Below are positions 9,116 through 18,819 of a stretch of DNA of 64,000 nt, piece after piece (the first letter of the stretch is position 1; every line of letters starts with the position of its first letter). The notes under the pieces are model-generated. The model made no database searches, was not told the DNA's origin, and was given only the letters and a program-made list of their open reading frames with translations. Source of the stretch: CAVQBP01 sp963740945 (GTDB lineage: Bacteria > Bacteroidota > Ignavibacteria > Ignavibacteriales > Ignavibacteriaceae); the NCBI GenBank assembly GCA_963740945.1, contig CAVUGE010000007.1, positions 62,001 through 126,000 of the forward strand. The letters are read 5' to 3'. A program made the position numbers and the translations under genes.

Positions 9116-9232
9116 GGGGTTGACTAAAAAGTGTCATTCCGGGCTTGACCCGGAATCTAACCTTGCAATTTTGCGCAGAAAACAGATGCTGAATCAAGTT
9201 CAGCATGACAATCTCTACTTTTTGGTCACCCC
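9116..9232. repeat. 117-bp inverted-repeat element (GGGTGACCAAAAAGT family, copy 1)
   Basis: The left end GGGGTTGACTAAAAAGT (9116-9132) and the right end ACTTTTTGGTCACCCC (9217-9232) are imperfect inverted repeats. Inside are two smaller hairpins, CCGGGCTTGACCCGG and GCTGAATCAAGTTCAGC. A related pair of ends occurs at 21516-21624 with different internal sequence. It separates the 9245-10249 glycosyltransferase gene from wecB. Mobile, MITE-like origin is inference. Confidence 0.55.
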
Positions 9233-9244
9233 CAAGTGCGAGGT

Positions 9245-10249
9245 TCAATCTCTACTCAATATATTCTTCAATTCCTCTACATCTTTAAAATGAATAATAT
9301 TTTCTCCTTTTAACTCTTTAAGGCATCCCATTGAAGGGATAATAACTCTTTTATTGTAATTAATCGCCAATACAACAGAACCTGACGTCAGGACATTTCT
9401 ATAATTAAATATTGAGTAATCACACGAATTCAGAAACAAAGGTACATCCTCATCGGGAATTCTTCTATTACAGACTAATATTTGTTCTTCATTTTTTATT
9501 GACGAAAGTAACTGGTTAAAATATTTAACGTTTCCTTTCTTCACTGTACCCGCAATTACTAATTTTTTCTTCTCACCTAAAGTATTAAAAATTCTTATAA
9601 CTTCTTCTATTCCCTTATATTCTGCAATTTCCCCGAACATTAAAAAGATAATATTATCTTTTCTGATTTTATTCGCAAAATATTTTTGATTTAAAGAATC
9701 TACCGCCTGGTCTTTTTCTATTCTTTCCGTAGAAAAATCCGGATGATTAATAATAAAGAATTTGTTCTTTTTAACATCTAAAATAGGAACCATAATATCC
9801 ACTGCAGAGATGCAATGAACCTGCAGTCTATCTGCTATATGAGCCATGTACTTTCTAATAAGCTTATTTAATAAGACAAAATTATTGCTGTGGGGGAACT
9901 CATTATGGATTGTCCAGATAATTTTTCCGTTTAGAGCTTTATATAAGCTTATCCAGAATAATTTCCATAACATACCGTAAAAGGATTGGAAGTCACTTAT
10001 TTCCAGCCAATGATAATGAAGAATACTTTTCTCATTTATAAATCTGCTTAAAACTATTTTTGGATGTGCAAATACAGAAAGGCTTTTAATATCGATTTTA
10101 TATTTATTTTTCTGTTCAATAAAGTTTTTATAGAGAAGATAAAGGTAGCTTGTTTTTTTAAATGAATAATTAATTAAAGGAACTACATATACTTTTTCTA
10201 TATCATGACATAAATTATGATATTCTCTCAGCAGTAATTCTTCATTCAT
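9245..10249 (-). CDS. Glycosyltransferase (GT4-like)
   Basis: A 334-residue protein with a GT-B look. The C-terminal half has IIFLMFGEIAEYKGIEEVIR, KKLVIAGTVKKGN and the SCDYSIFNYRNVLTSGSVVL stretch, matching the donor-binding half of GT4 enzymes such as those related to beta-mannosyl or GlcNAc transferases. The N-terminal half contains KSILHYHWLEIS and GKIIWTIHNEFPH, the usual acceptor-side WTxHN motif. It is probably the first gene of the surface-glycan cluster. Start ATG at 10249 lacks a strong ribosome site. The linkage made is unknown. Confidence 0.8.
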   Translation of the reverse strand: MNEELLLREYHNLCHDIEKVYVVPLINYSFKKTSYLYLLYKNFIEQKNKYKIDIKSLSVFAHPKIVLSRFINEKSILHYHWLEISDFQSFYGMLWKLFWISLYKALNGKIIWTIHNEFPHSNNFVLLNKLIRKYMAHIADRLQVHCISAVDIMVPILDVKKNKFFIINHPDFSTERIEKDQAVDSLNQKYFANKIRKDNIIFLMFGEIAEYKGIEEVIRIFNTLGEKKKLVIAGTVKKGNVKYFNQLLSSIKNEEQILVCNRRIPDEDVPLFLNSCDYSIFNYRNVLTSGSVVLAINYNKRVIIPSMGCLKELKGENIIHFKDVEELKNILSRD

Positions 10250-10345
10250 TCTTAAATATATAGCTGAATAGGAAAGTGAATATAATGATTATATAAATTA
10301 AGAATAATTTTCCTTTATTTCCTTAATTAATAAAAGGGGAAAAAA

Positions 10346-11248
10346 TTAGAATTTGAAGTTAAGCGATATCGAATTTCCCGAACCTAATCCCAATTCAAAA
10401 GGAGAAATGGCATAATCGAAGCTAAGATTTCCCCACCTTAAACCTACTCCCCCTGTAAATCCTTTGGAGATATATCCGGTTTGATAACCGCCCCGTAGTG
10501 CAATTAAATTATTATATAAAATTTCTCCTCCAAAATTGAAATGAGTATCATTAGTTTGCAAGTATTTTAGAAATTCTGCTGCTGCAGTTATTTCAAAATC
10601 GGAATGAAGGACAAAGCTGTATGAAGGACCTACTCTAAATTCATTTGGAAGTTTTGTTTTCTCCAATTTTAACTGATTCATAGAACCAAGATTCCTTATA
10701 ACTGCGGCTAATGATAATCCTTCCAGATTAGTTTTATAATTTAATCCCAAATCAATACCGGCTCCGTTGGATTCATCAGTATATAATCCTTCATACAAAT
10801 ATTTTACTGTTGTACCAAAACTTAGATTATCGGTTAAATAAAATCCTGTAGAGAGACTAACAAAGAAATAATTTGCATTGAAAGTAGCCTCAGGAGCACC
10901 GGGTTTGGTTCTGACTTCTATATCATTTACCGAAGTAACATTTATTCCAATAGCAAAGGGAAGACTTAAGAAGTTAAACCCAACACCTAATAATTCGCTT
11001 TTTATATCCTGTATCCATTGGTTATGCATAAACATTATTTCTGAATTTTCTTTCCCGGCTAACTTTGCAGGATTATAAAAAAGTGATGTCACATCATTAG
11101 AAGCTGCGGCACCCGCATCTCCCATGGCAACGTTTCTTGCTCCGAAACCTAATTTCAAGAATGATAATCCTGAATTACCTGCTGATTGAGGGAAACTTGT
11201 TATCGAAAAAGCTATTAAAATAATTATGGGTAAAAAGATTTTTTTCAT
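10346..11248 (-). CDS. PorV/PorQ-family outer-membrane protein
   Basis: A 300-residue exported beta-barrel with signal peptide MKKIFLPIIILIAFSITSFP. The N-terminal block SFLKLGFGARNVAMGDAGAA followed by VTSLFYNPAKLAG is the hallmark of the PorV/PorQ (UPF0164) family, FadL-like barrels that accompany type IX secretion. The C-terminus ends in alternating hydrophobic residues and Phe (SISLNFKF), as expected for a barrel. It lies 29 bp downstream of a second member of the family. Whether it is the true shuttle PorV or a paralogue cannot be decided. Confidence 0.85.
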   Translation of the reverse strand: MKKIFLPIIILIAFSITSFPQSAGNSGLSFLKLGFGARNVAMGDAGAAASNDVTSLFYNPAKLAGKENSEIMFMHNQWIQDIKSELLGVGFNFLSLPFAIGINVTSVNDIEVRTKPGAPEATFNANYFFVSLSTGFYLTDNLSFGTTVKYLYEGLYTDESNGAGIDLGLNYKTNLEGLSLAAVIRNLGSMNQLKLEKTKLPNEFRVGPSYSFVLHSDFEITAAAEFLKYLQTNDTHFNFGGEILYNNLIALRGGYQTGYISKGFTGGVGLRWGNLSFDYAISPFELGLGSGNSISLNFKF

Positions 11249-11277
11249 TGTTAAATTGTTTAATTGCTGTATTGTTA

Positions 11278-12273
11278 TTAAAAGTTAACACTCAATCCTA
11301 CAAGATGTCTATCCTGTCCTGAATATTGCTCGACCATGAAAGCATAATCAACACCAATAATAATATTATTGAAGTCTTTAAAATAGGAAAATCCAAATGC
11401 AGGTTTTGCCGGGAAATCAGAGTTGCTTAGATTAAATTGATCAACACCTGCTCTTATATATAACTTATCAAAGATATTATATTCAACTCCTCCTCTTAAA
11501 ATATTTGTTCCGCCGTTACTATTTTCAAATTCGACAGCGGCTATTAATCCAGCATTTTTCTCAGTATAACTGATACCGATTTTTTTCAAAATAGGAAAAT
11601 TGTCATCTATTGTTGTTCCGCTCTGACCGTAAAGAGGAGTAGAGTCCCACTTATATTTACTATTTATATCGGAAATCATCAAGGATAAATTCCAATGGTC
11701 GTTAAATTTATAAAGTCCTCCGAAATCCAGTCCTACACCGGTTGCACTAATATCTTTATAGAGCTTGTAATAGTAAAATTTTATTGACAGACCTATTGAT
11801 AATTTTTCAGAAAACCTATTAGCGAATCCAAGGAAGAATTGATTTTCAGAAGTGGATAGATTTTCTGTTACAGATCCTTCATTATCACGGCCATCTATAT
11901 TACTTACACCTGAATTTATTATACCAACACTGATACCGGCGCTAGCCTTTTTTCTGGATGATGATAGATCAAATCTTTTGGTAAAGCTCAAAAAGTTCAA
12001 AGATCTATCAAGGGATAGAAAGGAATAAGATGTTTGGAATAAATTGCCGTCCTGGTAAACAGATAAGGCAGGGTTGTAATAGGAAACCAAATTTCCTTCT
12101 GTAACAGCCGACATTGCATTCCCCATCCCTACACCTCTTGCCCCAAATCCGAATCTGCTAAAGGCTCCGGGCATACTGCTTATTTTACTAGCTTTCGGCT
12201 GGGCAAAAACCATTTGAATAGTTAACGCAAATATCAGAATTAAAATTTTTTTCAAAAAAACCTCATTGTACAT
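11278..12273 (-). CDS. PorV/PorQ-family outer-membrane protein (second copy)
   Basis: A 331-residue paralogue of the downstream gene, with FSRFGFGARGVGMGNAMSAV and YYNPAL near the N-terminus, many amphipathic strands and a C-terminal VGLSVNF. Likely in the outer membrane, working with the type IX secretion or surface-anchoring machinery. The ATG at 12273 gives MYNEVFLKKILILIF; a TTG at 12255, preceded by GAGG at a good distance, would give a cleaner signal peptide starting KKILILIFALT, and is a plausible true start. The upstream propeller protein ends 45 bp before. Confidence 0.82.
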   Translation of the reverse strand: MYNEVFLKKILILIFALTIQMVFAQPKASKISSMPGAFSRFGFGARGVGMGNAMSAVTEGNLVSYYNPALSVYQDGNLFQTSYSFLSLDRSLNFLSFTKRFDLSSSRKKASAGISVGIINSGVSNIDGRDNEGSVTENLSTSENQFFLGFANRFSEKLSIGLSIKFYYYKLYKDISATGVGLDFGGLYKFNDHWNLSLMISDINSKYKWDSTPLYGQSGTTIDDNFPILKKIGISYTEKNAGLIAAVEFENSNGGTNILRGGVEYNIFDKLYIRAGVDQFNLSNSDFPAKPAFGFSYFKDFNNIIIGVDYAFMVEQYSGQDRHLVGLSVNF

Positions 12274-12318
12274 GAACTTGCTCTTGAACTTGAACTTACA
12301 CTTGCTTTTGAACTCAAA

Positions 12319-13926
12319 TCATTGTATAACTAAAATTTTCCCGAATAGCTTGTTATCACCAACTTCCACTCTGTAAAAATAAACTCCATTCGGAACAATA
12401 TCACCATTATCATTTTTTCCGTCCCAGAAATCAATAACGCCGTTTGATATAGTTCCTCCATTATCTATTTCATTAACTGGATTACCCCGCTGCGCATTTT
12501 GTATAACAGTCCTAACTAAATTCATTCCAAAATCAAAGATTCTAATGGTTACATTTACTGTTTTACCGCCTGTACTATACTTGATTTTAAGACGATCAAG
12601 TTTAGGAGAAAATGGTATAGGATATGCATAAGTTTCCGAACTTGTATTTAAATGCTCGGAAGAGAAATAAATTTTCCAGTCACCAGACCACATAATATTT
12701 CCCGGTTCAGTTATTTTTGCTAATCCATCATTTGAACCCAGCCAGACAATATTACCTTGTGATGCCGCAGAATAAAACGCCTTCTCGGTAAGTTCAATTT
12801 TGGTATTTTTATCAATAATGGAAGTAGGAAGTAACCAGCTTACTCCTCCATTATTTGTTCTAAATGGTCCATCGTCTGAAAGTGCTATAACATTTTCATT
12901 CTTGAATCCAAAATTATGCACCTTTTCGTCCTGCAAATATGTCGTCCATGTATTCCCGTCATCTGAAGAAGAACTAATGCCGTAAAATTCATCCTGACCT
13001 TCGGCAGTCCAGGTAGCTCCCCATATTGTGTTGTTGAAAGGATTATATGCTAAAGCCACAACGAAGTTTCCGGTTATCGGTTCATCCTGGTTCTGATGAT
13101 TAAATTTTACCCAGCTTGGGAATTGACTATTGGCATCTGTTGTTTTATTTATACCGTCCGCTGTTCCTACATATATTGTAGAATCGTCAGTTGCAATAAC
13201 AGAAAAAGCTACATGATTTAAATATGCTTCAGGACCAAAATCACCTGATTGTACCTGTAAGGAAAATTTAACAGTATCCGTAGGTTTTAAACTATTTATA
13301 CGATCTGAAGGAAGGAGTACTCTTTGCCATGTTTTTCCCATATCCATACTTCTTCTTAAACCACTTGACCAGGATGTTATCCAGACAGTACCGGGTGTAA
13401 AGGCTATATCAAAAGTAAGGTTTTGTTGGTCTACAGTAACAGGTAAAGCACGAACTCCGGGAAGATTTACAGTATTATTAATTCCATATATTAAAACAGA
13501 GTCACCCGAAGAATCAACCGGCTGGGGTATATTTGTCCACGTAGCACCATTATCGGTTGTATAATGAAGACCACTCCCAACATCTACACTTTGTCCGTTT
13601 GCCTCTTCCGAATGAGCGGTAGCAACCCAGAACGTGCCTTTGTAATAGCCCATTGCAGACTCATTTTCGGTTCCAAAATCGGAAGTTCCATAAAAATTTT
13701 TCCATGATTCTCCCCTATTTACCGATAAACTCAACCCTTTACCTGAACCTATCCATATTGTATCCCCAATTGTAAGAATATCAGTGATACTGTTACCCCC
13801 GGGTGTACTATTACCTGATTCTGCAACAGAATTCTTATTATTAAATTTAAATAATTTAGGAACATTTTGTGAATAGGATATGGAAATGCTTATGAATAAT
13901 AAAATTAAAATTACTCTCTTTATCAT
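12319..13926 (-). CDS. Secreted beta-propeller protein with Asp-box repeats and C-terminal sorting/FlgD-like domain
   Basis: A 535-residue exported protein (signal peptide MIKRVILILLFISISISYSQ). At least five Asp-box type repeats are visible (NRGESWKNF, DNGATWTNI, DMGKTWQRV, DDGNTWTTY, NNGGVSWLL), typical of sialidase/sortilin-like propellers, not by themselves proof of enzyme activity. The last 100 residues (YPIPFSPKLDRLKIKYS, FWDGKNDNGDIVPNGVYFYR) match the FlgD-Ig-like domain that serves as a T9SS sorting signal in this group. Its ATG directly follows the stop of the upstream lipoprotein gene (TAAATG). Partner PorV-like genes lie just downstream. Confidence 0.82.
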   Translation of the reverse strand: MIKRVILILLFISISISYSQNVPKLFKFNNKNSVAESGNSTPGGNSITDILTIGDTIWIGSGKGLSLSVNRGESWKNFYGTSDFGTENESAMGYYKGTFWVATAHSEEANGQSVDVGSGLHYTTDNGATWTNIPQPVDSSGDSVLIYGINNTVNLPGVRALPVTVDQQNLTFDIAFTPGTVWITSWSSGLRRSMDMGKTWQRVLLPSDRINSLKPTDTVKFSLQVQSGDFGPEAYLNHVAFSVIATDDSTIYVGTADGINKTTDANSQFPSWVKFNHQNQDEPITGNFVVALAYNPFNNTIWGATWTAEGQDEFYGISSSSDDGNTWTTYLQDEKVHNFGFKNENVIALSDDGPFRTNNGGVSWLLPTSIIDKNTKIELTEKAFYSAASQGNIVWLGSNDGLAKITEPGNIMWSGDWKIYFSSEHLNTSSETYAYPIPFSPKLDRLKIKYSTGGKTVNVTIRIFDFGMNLVRTVIQNAQRGNPVNEIDNGGTISNGVIDFWDGKNDNGDIVPNGVYFYRVEVGDNKLFGKILVIQ

Positions 13927-14718
13927 TTATTGAATTACTATATTATGAGAAATTAGATTACTTAATTTACCACTGCGATCAGAAGCCCTGAAATTAAACT
14001 TGTAGGTTCCCTTCGCATTTTGTGGAGTCACTTCTACGAAGACAGAATAAATACCATCTCCAGCTTTAAGATCACCATGGAAATCATCACCGTCATCATA
14101 CATTTGATTCTTATTATTAGAGGTGGAACCATCTGGCCTATAAGTAATGAAATAGACTTCTTTGATATCTCCTAACCCGTTAGGGTCCGATGCAGACACC
14201 GACATGAAGATAACGCTTTTGGGGTCGGCAACATTAACTGTATCGGGGGCGACCAGGTTTGAAAGTTCAGGAGGAAGAGCATTTTGATTATTATCAAAAT
14301 TAAAAGATTTAACCGCTACCTCTTTAGTAAAGTCATTTATATCGGTAATATAATATTTAATGGTATATGTCCCAACCGGATAACTCTTACTTAAAGGGAA
14401 CCTGGCAGAATATTTATTATCGCCGGCAGTTGTATCTCCGTTTCCCGTAACTCCATTATCCAGCAGCTGAATAGGAGAGTCATTTAATTTAGAATTATCG
14501 GAAGAATAAACATCTGCATATATTTCTTTTATATTCGATGGTGAAGTAACATTCAGACTTATTGTTATTAAAGAATCAGATGGTAAATAAATGAAATTAT
14601 CAACAGAGTTGACAGATTCAACATTATATGAAATTTGATTATCGACGACATTATTATAATTTTTTTCGCATCCCCCTAGAATGATGGGTATAAGTAAGAA
14701 CAAAATGTATTTTTTCAT
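13927..14718 (-). CDS. Lipoprotein with two choice-of-anchor-type repeats
   Basis: A 263-residue protein with a lipobox, MKKYILFLLIPIILGGC, lipidation expected at Cys17. It has two similar blocks with acidic Gly/Asp loops: DNGVTGNGDTTAGDNKYSAR around residue 90 and DDGDDFHGDLKAGDGIYSVF around residue 210. These look like the calcium-loop end of an Ig-like module common in surface proteins of this phylum. It precedes the propeller protein without a gap, so the two may form one surface assembly. No enzymatic motif is seen. Confidence 0.75.
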   Translation of the reverse strand: MKKYILFLLIPIILGGCEKNYNNVVDNQISYNVESVNSVDNFIYLPSDSLITISLNVTSPSNIKEIYADVYSSDNSKLNDSPIQLLDNGVTGNGDTTAGDNKYSARFPLSKSYPVGTYTIKYYITDINDFTKEVAVKSFNFDNNQNALPPELSNLVAPDTVNVADPKSVIFMSVSASDPNGLGDIKEVYFITYRPDGSTSNNKNQMYDDGDDFHGDLKAGDGIYSVFVEVTPQNAKGTYKFNFRASDRSGKLSNLISHNIVIQ

Positions 14719-14775
14719 AGTTTAATATTAACTTCTTAAACAGAACCACTCAAGGAAAAAAAATTACCCTATTTT

Positions 14776-15789
14776 TTATCCCCCTATAGTAACCATAAAC
14801 GGAATGGGTGAAAATGAAATTATAAAAATAAAAAAGCTTAAATAGCCAATGAACATCCTTGTTGAATCCAAATCGGAATCATCCGGTATGGGAGGATGCT
14901 TTATCTTAATAAGAAAATATAGAATCAGAGCCCAAAAAAGCCAGCCTGACCATCCAATATTTAAATTTAATTCCATCAAGTTATCTATGAGCCCCGAGAT
15001 TCCAAAAATAAATAAAAAGATAAAAGATATTACTGCTATTTTAAAATGATTTTTTTCGCCGAACATTGTATATCCAATATGTCCGCCGTCTAATTGACCT
15101 ATTGGAATCATATTCATTGCTGTAATAAACATTCCAAACCACCCTACACATAAGTATGGATAATGATAAATTTCAGACATAGGGGGGAAAAATTGTCCTG
15201 TTTTAATAAATACTATTTTGAAAAATGAAAAAAGCAGTGTATTGCCAAAGGTCAAATCCACCGCATTTTTACCATATCCAGGTGAAAAGAAATCAGGATG
15301 TATTTTTAATAAATAATCAACACCAGGAACATTTGTAAATCCATAGATTAAGACAATAAGACATGCAACAAAACCTGCTATTGGTCCAGCAACACCTATA
15401 TCAAACATAGCCTTTTTGGTATAAATAGGAGACTTAGTTCGAATTACAGCTCCCATTGTTCCAAAATTTAAAAAACCGGCTATAGACGGAAAGGGGATAT
15501 AATATGGAAGAGTTGCATTAACCTTATGATACTTTGCTGCAAAATAATGTCCGAATTCATGACATGATATTATAAACATAATTGAAAAGGCATAAGGTAA
15601 TCCTTTAAGCAAAAAAGAAATTTCATAAGAAGCTCCAAATGAACCCCTTATCCATTCTGCTCCTGCAATCGTTGTAGTAAAGAATGTAATTAAAAAAAGA
15701 CCGATATGGAGAAGATATCTATTTTTTTTACGCAGTTTCCTTTGCTTAATTTCACTTTCCAAATATGTTCGTTCGTAATAATCTTCCAT
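14776..15789 (-). CDS. Site-2 protease family membrane metalloprotease (M50)
   Basis: A 337-residue polytopic protein. The zinc site HEFGH is at about residues 77-81 inside a membrane helix (FIISCHEFGHYFAAKY), and the third ligand motif IPIGQLDGGHIGY lies near residue 225, as in M50 site-2 proteases. Several other hydrophobic helices surround these. Such proteases cleave membrane-anchored regulators within the bilayer. The start codon overlaps the stop of the upstream DUF1207-like gene by one base (TAATG), so they are coupled. The substrate is not evident. Confidence 0.9.
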   Translation of the reverse strand: MEDYYERTYLESEIKQRKLRKKNRYLLHIGLFLITFFTTTIAGAEWIRGSFGASYEISFLLKGLPYAFSIMFIISCHEFGHYFAAKYHKVNATLPYYIPFPSIAGFLNFGTMGAVIRTKSPIYTKKAMFDIGVAGPIAGFVACLIVLIYGFTNVPGVDYLLKIHPDFFSPGYGKNAVDLTFGNTLLFSFFKIVFIKTGQFFPPMSEIYHYPYLCVGWFGMFITAMNMIPIGQLDGGHIGYTMFGEKNHFKIAVISFIFLFIFGISGLIDNLMELNLNIGWSGWLFWALILYFLIKIKHPPIPDDSDLDSTRMFIGYLSFFIFIISFSPIPFMVTIGG

Positions 15790-16616
15790 TATAAATCCAG
15801 ACTAACTCCTAAAGTTGTATAATGTTCGTTTACATCAAAGTATTCACCGTGAACACTTTTGCCGGAAAAATATTTTACAGCGATACTGAATCCTTTAGCA
15901 TCGTATCTTCCAAATTTAATACCGGCTGAAATTATATTACTTCCGGTATATTTGTCTATGTTACTCAATTTAAAGTCGTACGCAATAAATGGTGAAATAT
16001 TTTTCCTAAATAAACTATTAAAATAATGATCAAAACCTATTTGATAAATGCCTTTACCTATACCTTTGGGAGTAACGTGGAAAATATATGTTAAGCCTAA
16101 ATAGACCCTAAAGGCATCGATCTTATAGAATGGAAATAACTCAATAAATTCCCTGCTGTAGACAGTTGGTTTTCTTCCGTTTCTCCACTGATTGGAACCG
16201 GTATCAAAATGTCCGTCGGCAAAATGAGCACTAATATGACTTAGTCTGAAACGGAAACCGTATTCTTTATTAAAGTCTGCAATTTTATATCCGGCATTTA
16301 TGCCGAATAAATAATCTACGCAATCCACAGGAAAATGAAATTCTTTTTCTCCTCTAAGCCTGGTATAAGTAAAAAGATCAGCCCCGAAAGATAAAGCAGA
16401 ATTATCTTTGGTCAAATGATAAATATCCGAAGAAGTTCCAATATCAAGCTCAATTTCTTTTTCACCTAAGAGATAAGAAAATCCGGCTGCCGGCTCGATA
16501 AAATTTGCGGTGAACGGCTGAATGTTTAAATTTGAGGGAAACCACTCCCCTTTGACTTGAGCGGATGAACCGGATAAAAAAGTTAAACTGAACAAAAAAA
16601 GAAAAATAAACCGCAT
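15789..16616 (-). CDS. DUF1207-like exported protein
   Basis: The preferred start is the ATG at 16616, giving 275 residues with a clean signal peptide (MRFIFLFLFSLTFLSGSSAQ); the frame also has a TTG at 16664 that would add 16 residues ahead of the signal. The mature part shows FRFRLSHISAHFADGHFD, the most conserved stretch of the DUF1207 family, and alternating strands ending in VSLDL, suggesting an outer-membrane barrel. The function of the family is unknown. It is coupled to the site-2 protease gene downstream. Confidence 0.7.
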   Translation of the reverse strand: MRFIFLFLFSLTFLSGSSAQVKGEWFPSNLNIQPFTANFIEPAAGFSYLLGEKEIELDIGTSSDIYHLTKDNSALSFGADLFTYTRLRGEKEFHFPVDCVDYLFGINAGYKIADFNKEYGFRFRLSHISAHFADGHFDTGSNQWRNGRKPTVYSREFIELFPFYKIDAFRVYLGLTYIFHVTPKGIGKGIYQIGFDHYFNSLFRKNISPFIAYDFKLSNIDKYTGSNIISAGIKFGRYDAKGFSIAVKYFSGKSVHGEYFDVNEHYTTLGVSLDL

Positions 16617-16741
16617 AATTTTTTTGTTTTTGATTAATAATTTGACCGGTAAAAATAAGAACAATTAAAACCGTTAACAATTAAATATCATGTCCAATTG
16701 CGACCAAAATGAGTATTATATCATCCAATCTTTTTAATTTT

Positions 16742-17725
16742 TCAAATCTTTCCAATCTTTTTAACCAACTTCTGTTTAATAAGCTTATGATAACTATATT
16801 TAAACTTAGAACTCAAGCTGGCTGCTGCATAAAGATTGGTCGGGAAAGCAAATGAAGGTTCAAAGTAACAGTTTATTGTGCATCCTTTACAGAAATCAAA
16901 CCGTCCTTCCATCTTTTTAAAATATTTTATCTTATCCGACTTCCTGATTTGTTTTATCGATTCTTCAATTTTTATCTTATCGTTTGAAAAATGATAGCAA
17001 GGCAGCAGAACTTCATTATAAGGAGAAATTACTATTACCCTGGAAACTGCTTTACATGTTGGGTTATCTATATCGTTACCGCCGTCTTTTCTTAACTTTA
17101 GAAATCCTTTATTCAAATAAATATTGGATTTCCCTTCACAATAAATTTCAATATAATCTATAGCTTCATCTGATAATCCCGGATTTCCGAAATAGGAGAA
17201 AACCGGATTTACCAATAAAACCAGATCATGCTTAGTTGCTATTTCATACATCCTTGGCAGCTTCAAATAAGTTTCATTAGTTACAGTAAATAAAATATCC
17301 GGAAATTCACCAAGTGATCTGGCAATATCAATACTTTTCAAAATATGCTGATAGCAGTTTACTTTTCTTATTCTATTATGCTCTTCTTCATCAGGAGAAT
17401 CAAGAGAAAAATGCAAAAGGTTAATATTCCCGGCTAACTTTTCGGCAAATTTAGGATATAGCAAAGCGTTAGTCGTAATGCTGGTCTGCATATTGAACTG
17501 TTTTGCATATTCAGCCATAAGATGGATATCTTTATGAAGGAGAGGTTCACCTCCGGTAAGATCAATAAACTTTACTCCAAGCCCGGCTATCTGCTCGATG
17601 TTTGATTTGAAGTCCTCAAGTCTCGCATAAGGGGTTGAATTAAAGCTTTCATGGGCGGCAAAATGGCAAAACTCACAAAAAGCATTACATCTATATGTTA
17701 CATAATAATTGCACAGCAGAAGCAT
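16742..17725 (-). CDS. Radical SAM protein with C-terminal Cys cluster
   Basis: A 327-residue radical SAM enzyme. The CxxxCxxC cluster for the 4Fe-4S/SAM site is Cys13, Cys17 and Cys20 in YRCNAFCEFCHF, followed by the DLTGGEPLLH motif. A second Cys group (FDFCKGCTINCYFEP) near residue 290 plus a Cys in LLPCYHF suggests an auxiliary cluster as in SPASM/twitch enzymes. The stop of the upstream GT2 gene overlaps its ATG (TGATG). Together with the GT2 and deacetylase it may modify a lipid or glycan, but the substrate is unknown. Confidence 0.88.
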   Translation of the reverse strand: MLLLCNYYVTYRCNAFCEFCHFAAHESFNSTPYARLEDFKSNIEQIAGLGVKFIDLTGGEPLLHKDIHLMAEYAKQFNMQTSITTNALLYPKFAEKLAGNINLLHFSLDSPDEEEHNRIRKVNCYQHILKSIDIARSLGEFPDILFTVTNETYLKLPRMYEIATKHDLVLLVNPVFSYFGNPGLSDEAIDYIEIYCEGKSNIYLNKGFLKLRKDGGNDIDNPTCKAVSRVIVISPYNEVLLPCYHFSNDKIKIEESIKQIRKSDKIKYFKKMEGRFDFCKGCTINCYFEPSFAFPTNLYAAASLSSKFKYSYHKLIKQKLVKKIGKI

Positions 17726-18819
17726 CAGTATTTCCTTCCCTTCCAGGTGACTTTTCTTCCGATAAATATAAGGACAAAAGGGATTAACACCACGTAAATA
17801 GTATAATAAATTTGCCAGTTAAAAAAATACTTTAAATTGTTCTTAATTCCCAGACTGCTATGAACCGGGAAAAGGAAGAATAAATCAATCGCTATTTTAA
17901 AAAAGAATAAATATAGCCATACCTGCGAAAAGAAAAACGGGGTAAGCAGAATGCAAAGGTTAGTTATAAAACCATAAGCCATAATTAAATATCCGCTGAC
18001 CGGGACTCCTATTCCTCCAACGGACCATCTTTTTTTCTGATGGTATAAGCTCTTTAAATTTTTACATGGTTGAGATGTAACAAGCATTTCATTATTCAAA
18101 GGATAAATTATTCTATATTTTTTAAGCTTATAAATTGCATGCAATAAATTAAAATCTTCAGTAACACTAAAGGGAAGATTTTCATATCCGCCGACTTCCA
18201 GGTAGGCTTTTTTACGATATGACATATTATTGCCGATGCAGCTGATAGGCCTTCCCAGATTTATTGTACCTGAAGCGACTATAAGGAGATAAATAAAATC
18301 AATTGCCTGCATACCGCTGAATCCGTTAAAGGCCTTTTGTGTTGTAAAGCCATTTACCATTGCGACGTCAGGCTGATAATAGGAGGCTGTTGTATATGCC
18401 CACATTGGATGTACGGTACAATCTGCATCGGTTGTGAAAATGATTTCACCGGAAGCAATTTCCAGAGCATTTGCAAGTGCATTTGTTTTTCCTTTAAGTT
18501 TACCAATCTCCTTTTTTGTAACGATTTTCCGGAATTTTTTTTTACCCGATATATAATTATCAATTATTTCGCCTGTTTTATCGGTAGATTTATCATCTAC
18601 TATTATTATATCTAGTTTCCCTTCAGGATAGACTAATTCATCGAGGGACTTTAAACACATCAGTATATTTTCTTCTTCATTTCTAGCAGCCAATACAACT
18701 GTAGCGGAAGGCAATTCACTCTCTTTAATTTTAGGGAAAGATTTTTTGACTCCAATAGAAAATAAAATGGATTGTATAAAATATCCGCTAAGGAAGATTA
18801 AAAATATTATTTCAAACAT
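17725..18819 (-). CDS. Processive glycosyltransferase family 2 membrane protein
   Basis: A 364-residue membrane glycosyltransferase. It has an N-terminal membrane helix, a GT-A domain with ATVVLAARNEEEN, IIVDDKSTDKT, the metal site TTDADC, the acceptor motif VTEDFNLL and the QKKRW motif (Q/RxxRW), then three or so C-terminal helices. This is the layout of hyaluronan/cellulose-synthase-like or IcaA-like enzymes. The gene starts 13 bp inside the upstream deacetylase, a pairing (deacetylase plus GT2) seen in poly-GlcNAc-like synthesis. The product sugar is inference. Confidence 0.88.
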   Translation of the reverse strand: MFEIIFLIFLSGYFIQSILFSIGVKKSFPKIKESELPSATVVLAARNEEENILMCLKSLDELVYPEGKLDIIIVDDKSTDKTGEIIDNYISGKKKFRKIVTKKEIGKLKGKTNALANALEIASGEIIFTTDADCTVHPMWAYTTASYYQPDVAMVNGFTTQKAFNGFSGMQAIDFIYLLIVASGTINLGRPISCIGNNMSYRKKAYLEVGGYENLPFSVTEDFNLLHAIYKLKKYRIIYPLNNEMLVTSQPCKNLKSLYHQKKRWSVGGIGVPVSGYLIMAYGFITNLCILLTPFFFSQVWLYLFFFKIAIDLFFLFPVHSSLGIKNNLKYFFNWQIYYTIYVVLIPFVLIFIGRKVTWKGRKY